Shown here piece after piece: positions 15,334 to 24,671 of a DNA stretch of 41,748 nt. Position numbers and translations under genes: made by a program. A model generated the notes under the pieces. The model did no database searches and was not told where the DNA came from. It was given only the letters and a program-made list of their open reading frames with translations. The first letter of the stretch is position 1. Every line of letters begins with the position of its first letter. Source of the stretch: a virus; IMG/VR virus record IMGVR_UViG_3300035703_000175, positions 1 to 41,748 of that record. The stretch is one strand, 5' to 3'.

Positions 15334-15755
15334 TACATTCCACCTAACATTAGAGTAAAGGCTCTCGTCTGATTGATTATTGTGTCTACTTCTGCGATTG
15401 TGTAATTATTGGCAGCGTTGAAAGTACCAATAACAAGGATTTCTACTACGTCTCCAGAGGCTAGGGCAGCAAGTCCAGTGATAGATGTTCCAGTAGTTGC
15501 TGTGTAATCTGCTCCTCCACCAACAAGGAGAACACCATTGAGGAATACCTGCTCTTTACCTGGAGTATAGGAAAGGGTATTGCCGTTGAAGTCAACTCCG
15601 GAAATACTGGTTGCACCAGCGCTTGGGTAGTACAAGTACGTTGTTAAGGTTGCAGTACCGGCAGGACCAGTAGGCCCAGTAGGACCAACAGGTCCTTGCT
15701 TGCCCACAATGGCCAACTCCCAGGCTGTGCCATTCCAGTATTTAATCGTTGCCAT
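15333..15755 (-). CDS. Fibre protein with short collagen-like stem
   Basis: 140 residues. N-terminal IKYWNGTAWELA, then [16 protein letters not shown] (a short Gly-X-Y stem at about 18-33), then a beta-strand domain (LEQVFLNGVLLVGG-like) and an alpha-helical or neck segment near the end. This is a small version of the collagen-like protein at 18358-19398. Trimeric fibre component by analogy with collagen-like phage proteins. Confidence 0.68.
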   Translation of the reverse strand: MATIKYWNGTAWELAIVGKQGPVGPTGPTGPAGTATLTTYLYYPSAGATSISGVDFNGNTLSYTPGKEQVFLNGVLLVGGGADYTATTGTSITGLAALASGDVVEILVIGTFNAANNYTIAEVDTIINQTRAFTLMLGGM

Positions 15756-15763
15756 TAAAGTCC

Positions 15764-15994
15764 TTACTTAGTAAGTGCTGCGATTTCTTCTGCTGTTAAA
15801 CCAAGACTTGCTAACTTTGCCTGAGCAGATGCCTTAGCCTCAGCGGCTGCTGCTTCTGCGGCTTCTTGCTCAGCGCGTTGCGCTTCTGCTACTGCTCGGT
15901 CTGCCTCTAGTTGAGCGATTTCCTCATCAGTAAGTTCCACTACTGTTTGTTCCCCAGTAGAGCAATTAACAATAAGTTTGGTTGGCTTGTCCAT
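15764..15994 (-). CDS. Small helical fibre-associated protein (76 aa), paralogue of 13023-13229
   Basis: A short N-terminal strand segment (KLIVNCSTGEQTVVELTDEEI) is followed by a long alanine/glutamate-rich coiled helix and the ending LASLGLTAEEIAALTK shared with 13023-13229. It follows the fibre gene at 16004, as its paralogue follows 13229-13912. Probable chaperone or connector; not proven. Confidence 0.65.
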   Translation of the reverse strand: MDKPTKLIVNCSTGEQTVVELTDEEIAQLEADRAVAEAQRAEQEAAEAAAAEAKASAQAKLASLGLTAEEIAALTK

Positions 15995-16003
15995 TCCTTC
16001 TCC

Positions 16004-16519
16004 TTAACTATTCTTAATTCCGTATAGGTCAAAACGAGAACCGGAAACAAAAGACCCGTTATCACAATCTATAAAAATAGAAGCGGTTGCGGCCGTATTG
16101 CTTGATAATGCGGCACCGGCATAAATATAAGCGGCTGTAGCATTGTTGTTTTCACTTACGGCAGACACGCTTGCAACTTTATAAGTACTTCCGGTGTAAT
16201 TAGGCATATACACTTCCATATTGCAGAAAGTGTTGCTTGTTGCCGTTGAACCTGGAGCGGTGTTACGTGCCACAATGTTGTAAGTAGAACTACTACTTAA
16301 AACACTTGAACCATCTCCGTATAAATATCTATTGGAGTAACCAGTAGTTTGGGAATTAAATTGTATGGTTATCCAGTCTGCCGCACTTGCAAAATCTGAA
16401 CGAGCAGAAACAACCAACAATAAATCAGTATAAGTAGAAGGGATAGCACTTAAAGTAACGCTGGCCTGTGTGCCAGTCAAAACTGTTTTGGCGATAGCAA
16501 CGTAAGTAGGTGTAGGCAT
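16004..16519 (-). CDS. Fibre-tip protein ending LYGIKNS
   Basis: 171 residues, one beta-rich domain (VTLSAIPSTYTDLLLVVSARS..., NRYLYGDGS..., ending RFDLYGIKNS). Homologous in plan to the 16936 and 17436 proteins, which end LYGIKSA and LYGIKEA. It lacks a stem, so it is probably a tip added onto a fibre assembled from other genes. It overlaps the HNH gene at 16519. Confidence 0.68.
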   Translation of the reverse strand: MPTPTYVAIAKTVLTGTQASVTLSAIPSTYTDLLLVVSARSDFASAADWITIQFNSQTTGYSNRYLYGDGSSVLSSSSTYNIVARNTAPGSTATSNTFCNMEVYMPNYTGSTYKVASVSAVSENNNATAAYIYAGAALSSNTAATASIFIDCDNGSFVSGSRFDLYGIKNS

Positions 16520-16932
16520 TATGCCAACCTTTCTGGAGCGTATTGTCTGAGAATTTCAATAGCGTATGCCACTTTGTCCTCTACCCTCTGCCCGTATGGT
16601 TGGGCCTGTGACCATAACTCTAGGTTCTCTGGTCGGTTGTCATTCTTGATACCGTTCTTGTGATGCACCGTTTCTCCTGGCATCAGTGGGCGACCAAGTA
16701 ATTCTTCCATTACTAATCGGTGCTCATAGGTGTATCTACCTTTATTAGCGTTTCCAGAAACTGTACGCACTTGAACATATCCAACCTTGTCTAACTTTAC
16801 TCCAGTATTTACTTTGGTATCTGGATTTGCATATAGTCGGTACCTTCTATAGTGCATTTGGCAGTAGCCTTTAGCGCGATATGGTTTATCACAATTTTCT
16901 ATGGTGCAGTAATCTGCTATTTTTGCGGTCAT
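16519..16932 (-). CDS. HNH homing endonuclease
   Basis: 137 residues. The HNH core HHKNGIKNDNRPENLELW lies at about 90-107 (catalytic H90/H91, N101-103), preceded by a C-x4-C-x9-C-x2-H element (C9, C14, C24, H27) that could bind zinc and DNA. The gene is free-standing, wedged between two fibre-tip genes. That is the usual position for homing endonucleases, which convert adjacent variable genes. ATG at 16932. Confidence 0.86.
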   Translation of the reverse strand: MTAKIADYCTIENCDKPYRAKGYCQMHYRRYRLYANPDTKVNTGVKLDKVGYVQVRTVSGNANKGRYTYEHRLVMEELLGRPLMPGETVHHKNGIKNDNRPENLELWSQAQPYGQRVEDKVAYAIEILRQYAPERLA

Positions 16933-16935
16933 CGG

Positions 16936-17436
16936 CTAAGCAGACTTTATTCCGTAGAGGGTGGCTGTGGTTCCTGTTGTATAAGAACCAGTAGAAGCGA
17001 AAGTTAAATCAATAGATGTTATTGCTGAAGTACTCCTCCATAAATTAACCTGCTTAGTTACATTTCCTGAACCATTGGTATCGCCAGAAAAAGTAACCAA
17101 ACAAGTTTTATTTGTTGACCCACTAACAGAAAAAATATCAACTGTAACAAAATACATTAAATTAGCGGTCAATGCTGTTGGTGTTGTCAAAACAACAAAT
17201 GTTTGATTTGTAGAGTTACTAGAAGTTGCTGTTGCACCATTGCCATAAATATAAAGGCGAGAGTAATTTGTACCAGTATCTCCATTAAATCGCATTATAG
17301 GACTTCCATTGGCGCTGGTATTAATTACAAAACTTAAACGAATATCAGTATAAGAACCTAAAGAAGCGAAATTGATAGTAGTACTTCCACTTGGTGAGGC
17401 TGTCGCTATTGGTTCGTAAGTTGCTCCTGCTGGCAT
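16936..17436 (-). CDS. Fibre-tip protein ending LYGIKSA
   Basis: 166 residues, beta-rich (INFASLGSYTDIRLSFVINTS..., NYSRLYIYGNGATAT..., ending TATLYGIKSA). Same domain type as 16004 and 17436 with low overall identity, so it is an older duplicate or an imported allele. The HNH gene starts 4 bases after its stop (gap 16933-16935). Confidence 0.68.
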   Translation of the reverse strand: MPAGATYEPIATASPSGSTTINFASLGSYTDIRLSFVINTSANGSPIMRFNGDTGTNYSRLYIYGNGATATSSNSTNQTFVVLTTPTALTANLMYFVTVDIFSVSGSTNKTCLVTFSGDTNGSGNVTKQVNLWRSTSAITSIDLTFASTGSYTTGTTATLYGIKSA

Positions 17437-18035
17437 TATGCTTCCTTAATTCCGTATAGGGCAAAAGTTGTTGCGGTTGTAAAACTGCCGGAAGAAGTTT
17501 TTATTTCAATCGAACTTATAGCGCTGGTAGATTGATACAATCCCGAAGCAAGCCAAACTTCGCCACTGCCGTTTTGGTCGTGTCCTGTAAAATATCTAAA
17601 TGTCTTGTTTTTTGTTGTAGAGCCATAATCCAAAATATCAAAAAGAAAAACTCCCATAGTGTTTGCACTAGAGGCCGCACCGGTTGCATTGCCCGCAAAC
17701 ATAAAAGTAGTGGAAGCCGCGCCGGCGGCACTGGCGGTTGCCCCAGAACCAATTAAATAGTGATAGGTATAAACTGAACCTGTTGCGCCGTTCGCATAAA
17801 CGTAAATATTTGTAGTAGTTGCTCCAACGTCAGTGGTTCTAACATTTCCTCTAATTTGTAAATGCTTGAACGTACTTGGTATTCCACTAAAAGTAATCGT
17901 TCCGCTTGAACCCGTGCCGGTAGCAGTAGCAATAGATTCGTAGGAAGAAGCAACATAAGCAGGATTGCCAGCAAGGAACGTGTTGTACGTTCTTCCACTG
18001 GTAACAGTAAGGTTACTAAACTTGGTTACAGCCAT
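17436..18035 (-). CDS. Fibre-tip protein ending LYGIKEA
   Basis: 199 residues. A short N-terminal helix/strand segment (VTKFSNLTVTSGRTYNTFLAGNPAYV) leads into the same beta domain as its neighbours (IPSTFKHLQIRGNVRTT..., ending TFALYGIKEA). The stem-like first 30 residues distinguish it from 16004 and 16936. Neighbouring genes share TAATG junctions. Confidence 0.68.
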   Translation of the reverse strand: MAVTKFSNLTVTSGRTYNTFLAGNPAYVASSYESIATATGTGSSGTITFSGIPSTFKHLQIRGNVRTTDVGATTTNIYVYANGATGSVYTYHYLIGSGATASAAGAASTTFMFAGNATGAASSANTMGVFLFDILDYGSTTKNKTFRYFTGHDQNGSGEVWLASGLYQSTSAISSIEIKTSSGSFTTATTFALYGIKEA

Positions 18036-18340
18036 TAGGCTATCTCCACCCCTGCAATATGAAAGTTAATGGTCGTAGCAGACGCGCCACCTTGAATTGT
18101 TTGGGTTGCGGTTAATACTTGTTTAAGGTCAATTACCGTAGTATCGTTAGCACCAACGCTTACTGTGGTAGCAATAGCAGTACCACCAAGGGACATTGTG
18201 AATGTCCCCGCGCTCGCCGCTGTATTGGTAACAAGAATGTTCGTTACAACAGTTGTCGTTGCCGATGGAACAGTATAGAGCGTTGTTGTTGTAGTGGTCG
18301 TTGCCGCTCCACGAAAGAGGGTCTTAGAGGTGGTAGCCAT
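18035..18340 (-). CDS. Small beta-structured virion protein, paralogue of 15004-15333
   Basis: 101 residues, threonine-rich, sharing the LYTVP...VVTNILVTNTAASAGTFT pattern with 15004-15333. Both are found next to collagen-like fibre genes (18358 and 15333 respectively), suggesting a repeated gene pair of fibre plus beta protein that was duplicated as a block. Confidence 0.66.
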   Translation of the reverse strand: MATTSKTLFRGAATTTTTTTLYTVPSATTTVVTNILVTNTAASAGTFTMSLGGTAIATTVSVGANDTTVIDLKQVLTATQTIQGGASATTINFHIAGVEIA

Positions 18341-18357
18341 TAGTTACTACGCCTTTC

Positions 18358-19732
<1,375 letters not shown>

Positions 19733-19736
<4 letters not shown>

Positions 19737-20023
19737 GAAGCCACCTCTCGCAGCGCTGCTACTGGGTCTAGCCCACTGGTGCTTGCGATGTAGTTACAGA
19801 CTCCAGCAAGGTCTAACCAGTTGCCGCGAGTAAGTCCTGCAATCTCATTGAGAACACCGACTACGTCGGTGACGCTCAAGGTCACACTACGTGCTGCTGC
19901 CCAGGCTCTGGCTGCTGAACCTGCATCCAGGTAGTTAATCCGAGCAGGATAGGAAGCGCCGCCATTGGCCAGACGATTAAGTTCGTCCACATAAGTTGAA
20001 CCTGCTACACCGTATGTCGGCAC
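19733..20023 (-). CDS. Hypothetical protein, tail/neck block (96 aa)
   Basis: Helical (VDELNRLANGG..., AARAWAAARSVTLSVTDVVGVLNEIAGL..., DPVAALREVAS). I recognise no functional family. It overlaps 19395-19736 by 4 bases and precedes the fibre block, so a structural or assembly role is likely. Confidence 0.6.
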
Positions 20024-20031
20024 TTCTTACC

Positions 20032-20193
20032 TCACTTCTGTTTTGACGCCCAAGCGTTATCTACGAGATTAGGATAAGGACGTCCTGCCGCTTTAGCGCG
20101 AGCCTTGGCCTTAGCCTTTTGTGAATCAGTTAATGGTGAAGATTTCTTCTTTGGGTTCTTTGTATCCCAAAATTCTTTCTTCTTTGCTTTCAT
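20032..20193 (-). CDS. Small basic protein (53 aa)
   Basis: ATG at 20193 overlaps the stop of the upstream gene (ATGA). Very lysine/alanine-rich, with DSQKAKAKARAKAAGRPYPNLVDNAWA, a pattern I recognise from small basic proteins in phage structural blocks, possibly DNA-binding or capsid-internal. No domain. Confidence 0.65.
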   Translation of the reverse strand: MKAKKKEFWDTKNPKKKSSPLTDSQKAKAKARAKAAGRPYPNLVDNAWASKQK

Positions 20194-20327
20194 TGAGAGA
20201 CTACCTTTCCGGTCTTTGGGTCAGTGATGGATTTTACTTTACCATTCTTTTCCAGCCTGACAATCATTCCATCTTTGATGATGGACTTATTAAAACCGTA
20301 GTGGTGCCTGTATTGTCCGGAAGACAT
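20190..20327 (-). CDS. Small hypothetical protein (45 aa)
   Basis: The longer reading from 20393 is not preferred: the ATG at 20327 overlaps the stop of the preceding gene as TAATG. The product is basic (GQYRHHYGFNKSIIKDGMIVRLEKNGKV...), with a strand-turn-strand end. Unknown. Confidence 0.55.
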   Translation of the reverse strand: MSSGQYRHHYGFNKSIIKDGMIVRLEKNGKVKSITDPKTGKVVSQ

Positions 20328-20449
20328 TACTTCTTTACCTTTGCTCCAGGAGCACCGCTTTGTAGTGCTTCGTAAGTACCGAACGCACCACACTTATCGT
20401 AGGCAGGAATGTACTCCCCGGCCTCATCTTTATATTCCATATCTTTCAT
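20327..20449 (-). CDS. Small hypothetical protein (40 aa)
   Basis: Lies between TAATG junctions at both ends (20449 and 20327), which is the support for it. The product is MKDMEYKDEAGEYIPAYDKC followed by a short glycine/alanine/lysine tail. Unknown function. Confidence 0.55.
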   Translation of the reverse strand: MKDMEYKDEAGEYIPAYDKCGAFGTYEALQSGAPGAKVKK

Positions 20450-20715
20450 TAGTATCCCTCCTCCACATCATCGTCATCTTCTTCTTCGTCTAACTCGTAG
20501 TCTTCGTCATCGTCATCAATGTCTTCTTCAGGCTCTTCGATTACGGTGCGCCCTGGGAAGGACCATTCCGGAATCTGACTTGCTGTTAAATCAAACGCCT
20601 CTTTGCGTGTAAAGCCTGCTTTCATATATGACTCAAGAAGGCGGTGTGCCTCTTGCGCCATCGCTAGCATTGGTGTCAATGGCTCTGCCATCAACACGTA
20701 ATCGGACTCTGCCAT
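20449..20715 (-). CDS. Acidic hypothetical protein (88 aa)
   Basis: The first 55 residues are helical (LTPMLAMAQEAHRLLESYMKAGFTRKEAF); the last 35 are almost entirely aspartate and glutamate. An acidic tail beside basic small proteins suggests a partner or chaperone role during head assembly; this is speculation from charge alone. It sits in the block of small genes after the major capsid protein. Confidence 0.6.
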   Translation of the reverse strand: MAESDYVLMAEPLTPMLAMAQEAHRLLESYMKAGFTRKEAFDLTASQIPEWSFPGRTVIEEPEEDIDDDDEDYELDEEEDDDDVEEGY

Positions 20716-20727
20716 TGGTCTACCTTT

Positions 20728-21006
20728 CTAGGAACATTTACAATCCCAGGCTCGCAAGGATTTGTTAATCCTGGAGTTTGGGTCTTTCGCTGTCTTAGCG
20801 GAAGTCAGTTTGGATTTCATACCGCACATTCTTGAGCAGAATGATTTGCGGCGTCCAGCGGCTTTGGGAGATTTCTTTGCTTCAGCCTTCTTAACCGGAG
20901 GCTTGAGGTTCATCCCTTGTGCTTTAGCACTAGCGCGACCTTTGGCGTTTAATCCGCCCTTGGGGTTCTTGCCTGCTGCACGTTGCCACGCTGGAGACTT
21001 TGCCAT
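20728..21006 (-). CDS. Basic, cysteine-containing small virion-block protein (92 aa)
   Basis: The ATG at 21006, next to the stop of 21008-21298, is preferred over the upstream ATG at 21078. The protein is lysine/alanine-rich, then has CSRMCGMKSKLTSAKTAKDPNSRINKSLRAWDCKCS with four cysteines, a conserved pattern in marine and freshwater phages. A zinc-bound knob is possible. Function not known. Confidence 0.66.
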   Translation of the reverse strand: MAKSPAWQRAAGKNPKGGLNAKGRASAKAQGMNLKPPVKKAEAKKSPKAAGRRKSFCSRMCGMKSKLTSAKTAKDPNSRINKSLRAWDCKCS

Positions 21007-21007
21007 A

Positions 21008-21298
21008 TTAATCCTTAAACTTGAGTGTTGTCCCGTCGAATGCTTTGCCTGCATCGTTAGATAATTTAACGGCGGCATCTATATCTTTTTGCTGTGTAGA
21101 CCGAGGTTCTATTCCTTGACGAATAGCGCCATAGTAAGACGCTAGTTCCCTTTCATCTTTCTTTACTTTAGTTTGGTCCCATCCATATTTGGTTGGACTG
21201 ACACCAACAAACATTGGCATATTTTCACGCCAGCAGTCTGCCTCGTTAGTGTGGTCCTGTGTGGGACAACTAGACTTACAGAATTTATTTCGTTCCAT
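21008..21298 (-). CDS. Hypothetical protein with N-terminal cysteines (96 aa)
   Basis: Starts MERNKFCKSSCPTQDH...CWRENMPMF, with a likely C-x3-C / C zinc site, then a helical charged region. Common in aquatic phages between head genes, where function remains unknown. TAATG-like junctions with both neighbours. Confidence 0.6.
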   Translation of the reverse strand: MERNKFCKSSCPTQDHTNEADCWRENMPMFVGVSPTKYGWDQTKVKKDERELASYYGAIRQGIEPRSTQQKDIDAAVKLSNDAGKAFDGTTLKFKD

Positions 21299-21621
21299 TA
21301 CACCACCGGTGTCAGATAGTCGCCATAACCTGCTGCAGTAAGGATAGCAGCCTGCGTATCAGACACTGTGTAGGTGTGACCACCGAGGAAGTAGTAGTCA
21401 CAGTTTGCCAAGTCATCTTGTGATGGATATTGATTCTCTATAACAGAAGTTCCGGTAACAAGTAATGAGATTCCTCGCGGAACATCAGTCATTGAAATTG
21501 GGACATTTCCATCTATAGTGCCACCATTTAGTCTACGTCCGGCTAATCGGGCATAAGGGTCATAGACGTTACGTGCTCCCCAGGTTTCATTACGCCAAGG
21601 GCCGTTCAAGATGTAAGGCAT
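21298..21621 (-). CDS. Head-associated hypothetical protein (107 aa)
   Basis: The gene directly downstream of the major capsid protein, a usual position for head decoration or head-completion proteins. Beta-rich, with aromatic/glycine ends (MPYILNGPWRNETWGARNVYDPY, ... GYGDYLTPVV). No recognisable family. Confidence 0.58.
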   Translation of the reverse strand: MPYILNGPWRNETWGARNVYDPYARLAGRRLNGGTIDGNVPISMTDVPRGISLLVTGTSVIENQYPSQDDLANCDYYFLGGHTYTVSDTQAAILTAAGYGDYLTPVV

Positions 21622-21638
21622 TGTTTCCTTTCAGAGAG

Positions 21639-21664
21639 CAGGTGGGGCCTTGCGACCCCACCTG
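21639..21664 (-). terminator. Stem-loop after the major capsid gene (attenuator-like)
   Basis: Nine-base perfect stem CAGGTGGGG/CCCCACCTG with an 8-base loop, in the gap between the capsid gene stop (21679) and the next start (21621). No T-run follows on the minus strand, so it is not a full terminator. More likely it stabilises the 3' end of the abundant capsid mRNA or partly attenuates readthrough. Confidence 0.6.
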
Positions 21665-21678
21665 TCTGTAACGGGTTA

Positions 21679-22851
21679 TTAGCCGTTTGATGCAGCAGAC
21701 TCGATGCGATAGAGCGCTGCTTCGCGGAGGCGGTTCCAGCCACCGAACATATACCAACCGATGGTGCGGAAACGACGGAGTGCGTCGATTTCTGGACCGA
21801 TAACGGTGGTGATGTCCTGAGCAAGAGCCTCAGCAAGTGCTTCACGACCGGCAATGATTGCGCGGTAGTTGTTGGTGAAGGTGACCGTTCCTGTTGCTGC
21901 AGCAGATGCAACATCAGATGCAGTCTTAGCATAGGAAAGGGTTGTGCTGGTAACAGCAGTGAGTGTGAATGTACCATTGAAGGTTGAATCGACACCGGAT
22001 ACGGTGATGACCTGTCCGACACCGAGACCGTGAGCAACAGCAGTTGTCAAGGTAGCAACGTTGGAGGTAAGAGCCTTGTTGGTTACGGAAACAGTAGGAC
22101 TGATTCCGGAAGCGAGAGGCATACCATTGAGAACACGTGGTGTCTCAACGATGTATGCGCCTTCGATTGCGCCGACTGCACCAGCGACGAACGGTGTGCG
22201 CTCGACGTACTTGGTGAGGTCTTGGAATCCGCCAGTACCAGTCTCAGCGCGAAGGTCGGCTGATTGACGTGGGTGGAGGTATGCAGCGTAGAGTTCGCCC
22301 ATACGAGGCAGAGCCTTGTTGGTACGAAGTGAGACAACCGCGTTACGGATGTCGTTGACAGTGATGACGTCGCTTGGCTCAACAGTTGCTGAGGACGATG
22401 GGTCAGTGCTTCCACCGGTTGCGTAGATGACGTTGGTTCCTGCGGAGAGGACCTGTCCAACTACGTTGTCGATGCTGTCTGCTGCGTTGTAGGCGATGAT
22501 GTCAGCAAGTGCTGCGTCTACATCGTTGAAAGAAGTGAGGTTCAACTTCTTGGTTGTGGTTACTGCTGAACCGTACTCATTAAGAGTTACAGTTACTTGA
22601 GATGGGTTGCCTAGGGCAATGGAGGAGACATCTGTAGACTCGCTCAAAGTTGAAGTGGCTTGTGCCAAATCTGAGTAAATTGAGAAGACTACCGATGAAC
22701 CTGGCATTGCTTGCTGTACTGGCTTCACATCTGCAAGAGCACGCATTACAGGAATGGAGCGGAGCGCCATTCTCACATACTGGTCGTATGCGGTCTGTAC
22801 TAACGCGCTAATTGAAGAGGTCGAGGTAATCGACCCGCCTGGAATTGCCAT
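21679..22851 (-). CDS. Major capsid protein with inserted Ig-like module
   Basis: 390 residues. The HK97-type capsid plan fits: N-terminal MAIPGGSITSTSSISALVQTAYDQYVRMALRSIP, a long beta-rich middle, and ...NYRAIIAGREALAEAL... FRTIGWYMFGGW at the C-terminal end. Residues about 255-326 carry a module (SVTNKALTSNVATLTTAVAHG...) that is paralogous to residues 182-255 of the large tail protein. It sits on the surface-loop side of the chain and could be displayed on the outer capsid. Scaffold follows upstream at 22879-23349; a post-gene stem-loop at 21639. Confidence 0.86.
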   Translation of the reverse strand: MAIPGGSITSTSSISALVQTAYDQYVRMALRSIPVMRALADVKPVQQAMPGSSVVFSIYSDLAQATSTLSESTDVSSIALGNPSQVTVTLNEYGSAVTTTKKLNLTSFNDVDAALADIIAYNAADSIDNVVGQVLSAGTNVIYATGGSTDPSSSATVEPSDVITVNDIRNAVVSLRTNKALPRMGELYAAYLHPRQSADLRAETGTGGFQDLTKYVERTPFVAGAVGAIEGAYIVETPRVLNGMPLASGISPTVSVTNKALTSNVATLTTAVAHGLGVGQVITVSGVDSTFNGTFTLTAVTSTTLSYAKTASDVASAAATGTVTFTNNYRAIIAGREALAEALAQDITTVIGPEIDALRRFRTIGWYMFGGWNRLREAALYRIESAASNG

Positions 22852-22878
22852 TAGCGTTATGCCTTTCGTTTAGTCGGT

Positions 22879-23349
22879 TTAGAGTCCGGAATCACGAATG
22901 ATTGCGTCCAACTCTTCTTTGCTATTAGCGTTCATCAAACGACGCATAATGTCATCGCCAGCCTCTGGTGAGAGACCTTGTTCGACAGTCTGTGTCATCT
23001 TCTGATATTGCTTAGCAGTGTTGGGGTCAACATTCGGAGTCGCTTGTTTTGGCTGTTCTACACCGAACACATCGGCATAGTCATCCAGCCATCGTGATAC
23101 TGCGTCTTCTGACGCTTCAATATCACCTGGGATAAAGGCAGCAATTTTGCTGTTAATCCCTCGGGACGATAGAACATCTTTGATTGCACGCTCACGTTGT
23201 GCCTTATTCAGAGATTCAAAGTTAGCCTTTAGTTCGGCTAGTTCTTTTTCCTTCTGCTTGTTGGCTTTGCGTAATTGTTTAACGAGGTCGTTGTTGACTT
23301 CAGGTTGCGTGAAATCGTCATCGTCGTCGTCATCCCATTGATTGGACAT
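22879..23349 (-). CDS. Scaffolding protein
   Basis: 156 residues from the ATG at 23349, chosen because GAGAGGA precedes it; an upstream reading from 23394 adds 15 unlikely residues. Acidic aspartate run near the N-terminus (DDDDDDDF), a coiled coil of about 30 residues (LRKANKQKEKELAELK...), and a helical C-terminal end. Immediately upstream of the capsid gene and highly charged and helical, as capsid scaffolds are. Confidence 0.82.
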   Translation of the reverse strand: MSNQWDDDDDDDFTQPEVNNDLVKQLRKANKQKEKELAELKANFESLNKAQRERAIKDVLSSRGINSKIAAFIPGDIEASEDAVSRWLDDYADVFGVEQPKQATPNVDPNTAKQYQKMTQTVEQGLSPEAGDDIMRRLMNANSKEELDAIIRDSGL

Positions 23350-23442
23350 AGTTAGTCCTCTCCCATTTTCTCTAGTTGGATTCGATAGCCTCATAGTCGC
23401 TCGGGGAAACGGTATGGCTCTATCTACCGGTCTTCTTACACT

Positions 23443-23465
23443 CTTCGGGGCCGGTCGGTCCGAAG
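23443..23465 (-). promoter_or_regulatory. Short stem-loop in the gap upstream of the scaffold gene
   Basis: CTTCGG/CCGAAG arms (23443-23448 and 23460-23465) with an 11-base loop, in the roughly 125-base gap between the internal virion protein gene and scaffold. No T-run and no good promoter hexamers are visible here. It may be a processing or attenuation site separating internal proteins from capsid genes. Confidence 0.4.
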
Positions 23466-23474
23466 CAGGTCTAG

Positions 23475-24668
23475 TTAAAAGGCGCCTGAACGATTACGTT
23501 CTAGCGCACCGGCGGATAGTCCGGTCTGTTGTGAGAACTGTCCTTGTTCTAATCCGGAAAGTCTTTGTCGCTTGCGACGAGCAGAGGCAGCGCCAGATAG
23601 CCCGAAGACTTCTTGCTCTGCTGCAATCTGGTCGTACTGTTCTCCACCATAGATGTTGGCTAACTTGCCAGCCTGTGGTGTGAGTTCAGCAATAGTCTGA
23701 TAACCCTGTTGCGCCTGCTGTTGGGTAACACCACGTGATGCAAGTTCTTCCGCACGCATTGAGCCAACAGTGGCTCCTGCCACTTGAGCAGCAGCACCAA
23801 TCTCAGCGGCTTGAATCTTACGTTTGATTTCCGGAAGAGCACGCTCTGGGTCAAGAACATACGCTACAAGATTGGACTGGCTGATTCCTCCAGGCCCACC
23901 GTAGTATTTAGTAAGAGCATCGACAACTTCAGGCGCTGCGTTCTTTACTCGGTCTACTGCTAATTGAACTCGGTCTTCAAGTTCTACTGGAGAGACATCT
24001 CCAGCAATAAACTTCTCAAGTTCTGGTTGACGGCCCAACTTACCTGTTGAATAGAAAGACTTTGGTAATCCGTACTGACGCATTACTTGTTGATATTGGT
24101 CTTCAAGGCTGACATACTCAGCCTCAGAAAGCGCACGAAGTCCGGAGTTAATTCTTGCTTCGTTTGCTTTGAAACGTTCTTTGTATGTAGGAAGTTTGCG
24201 TAGTTCCATACTGTACTCAGATGCGCTCAGTCCTTGACGTGCCAAGGACTCTACATCCCCTACTAGGTCTCCAAGACCGTAGCGGTCAAACTCCTCTTTA
24301 AGTATGGAGAAGGCAGATTTACGGTCTGCCATTTGATTTGCCTTATCAAACTCTTCTTGTTTGAGAGCAGCAAGATATGTGGCATACGCCATCTGGTCGG
24401 TAAAAGATGTTCCATCTGGAGCGGTATATATACCAGCACCCTTTTTCTTATTATCGCCGCCTCTTGCAGCATCAAACTCTGCGCGGATTCTATCTTCGGT
24501 TGCTTGTTGCTCAGCCTTAGAGATATTCTGTTTTTCTAATTTATCAAATGAACTTTTCTTAGTTGCCAATCGAGAAGGATTTGTTATCTTCTTTGAAGCA
24601 GCAGGCGCACCGAATGAAGACGGAACTGTTACTTTTTTATCATTAAGAATGGTTGGGTCTATTGTCAT
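23475..24668 (-). CDS. Internal virion protein (397 aa)
   Basis: Helical, with a lysine-rich N-terminus, a middle of repeated helix-turn motifs (AFSILKEEFDRYGLGDLV...), and a C-terminus with SGAASARRKRQRLSGLEQGQFSQQ. No catalytic motif. One of three large structural genes between the portal and scaffold; in short-tailed phages such genes encode proteins ejected with the DNA. Similar sequences occur in other actinobacterial phages, in my recollection. Confidence 0.66.
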   Translation of the reverse strand: MTIDPTILNDKKVTVPSSFGAPAASKKITNPSRLATKKSSFDKLEKQNISKAEQQATEDRIRAEFDAARGGDNKKKGAGIYTAPDGTSFTDQMAYATYLAALKQEEFDKANQMADRKSAFSILKEEFDRYGLGDLVGDVESLARQGLSASEYSMELRKLPTYKERFKANEARINSGLRALSEAEYVSLEDQYQQVMRQYGLPKSFYSTGKLGRQPELEKFIAGDVSPVELEDRVQLAVDRVKNAAPEVVDALTKYYGGPGGISQSNLVAYVLDPERALPEIKRKIQAAEIGAAAQVAGATVGSMRAEELASRGVTQQQAQQGYQTIAELTPQAGKLANIYGGEQYDQIAAEQEVFGLSGAASARRKRQRLSGLEQGQFSQQTGLSAGALERNRSGAF

Positions 24669-24671
24669 CTA

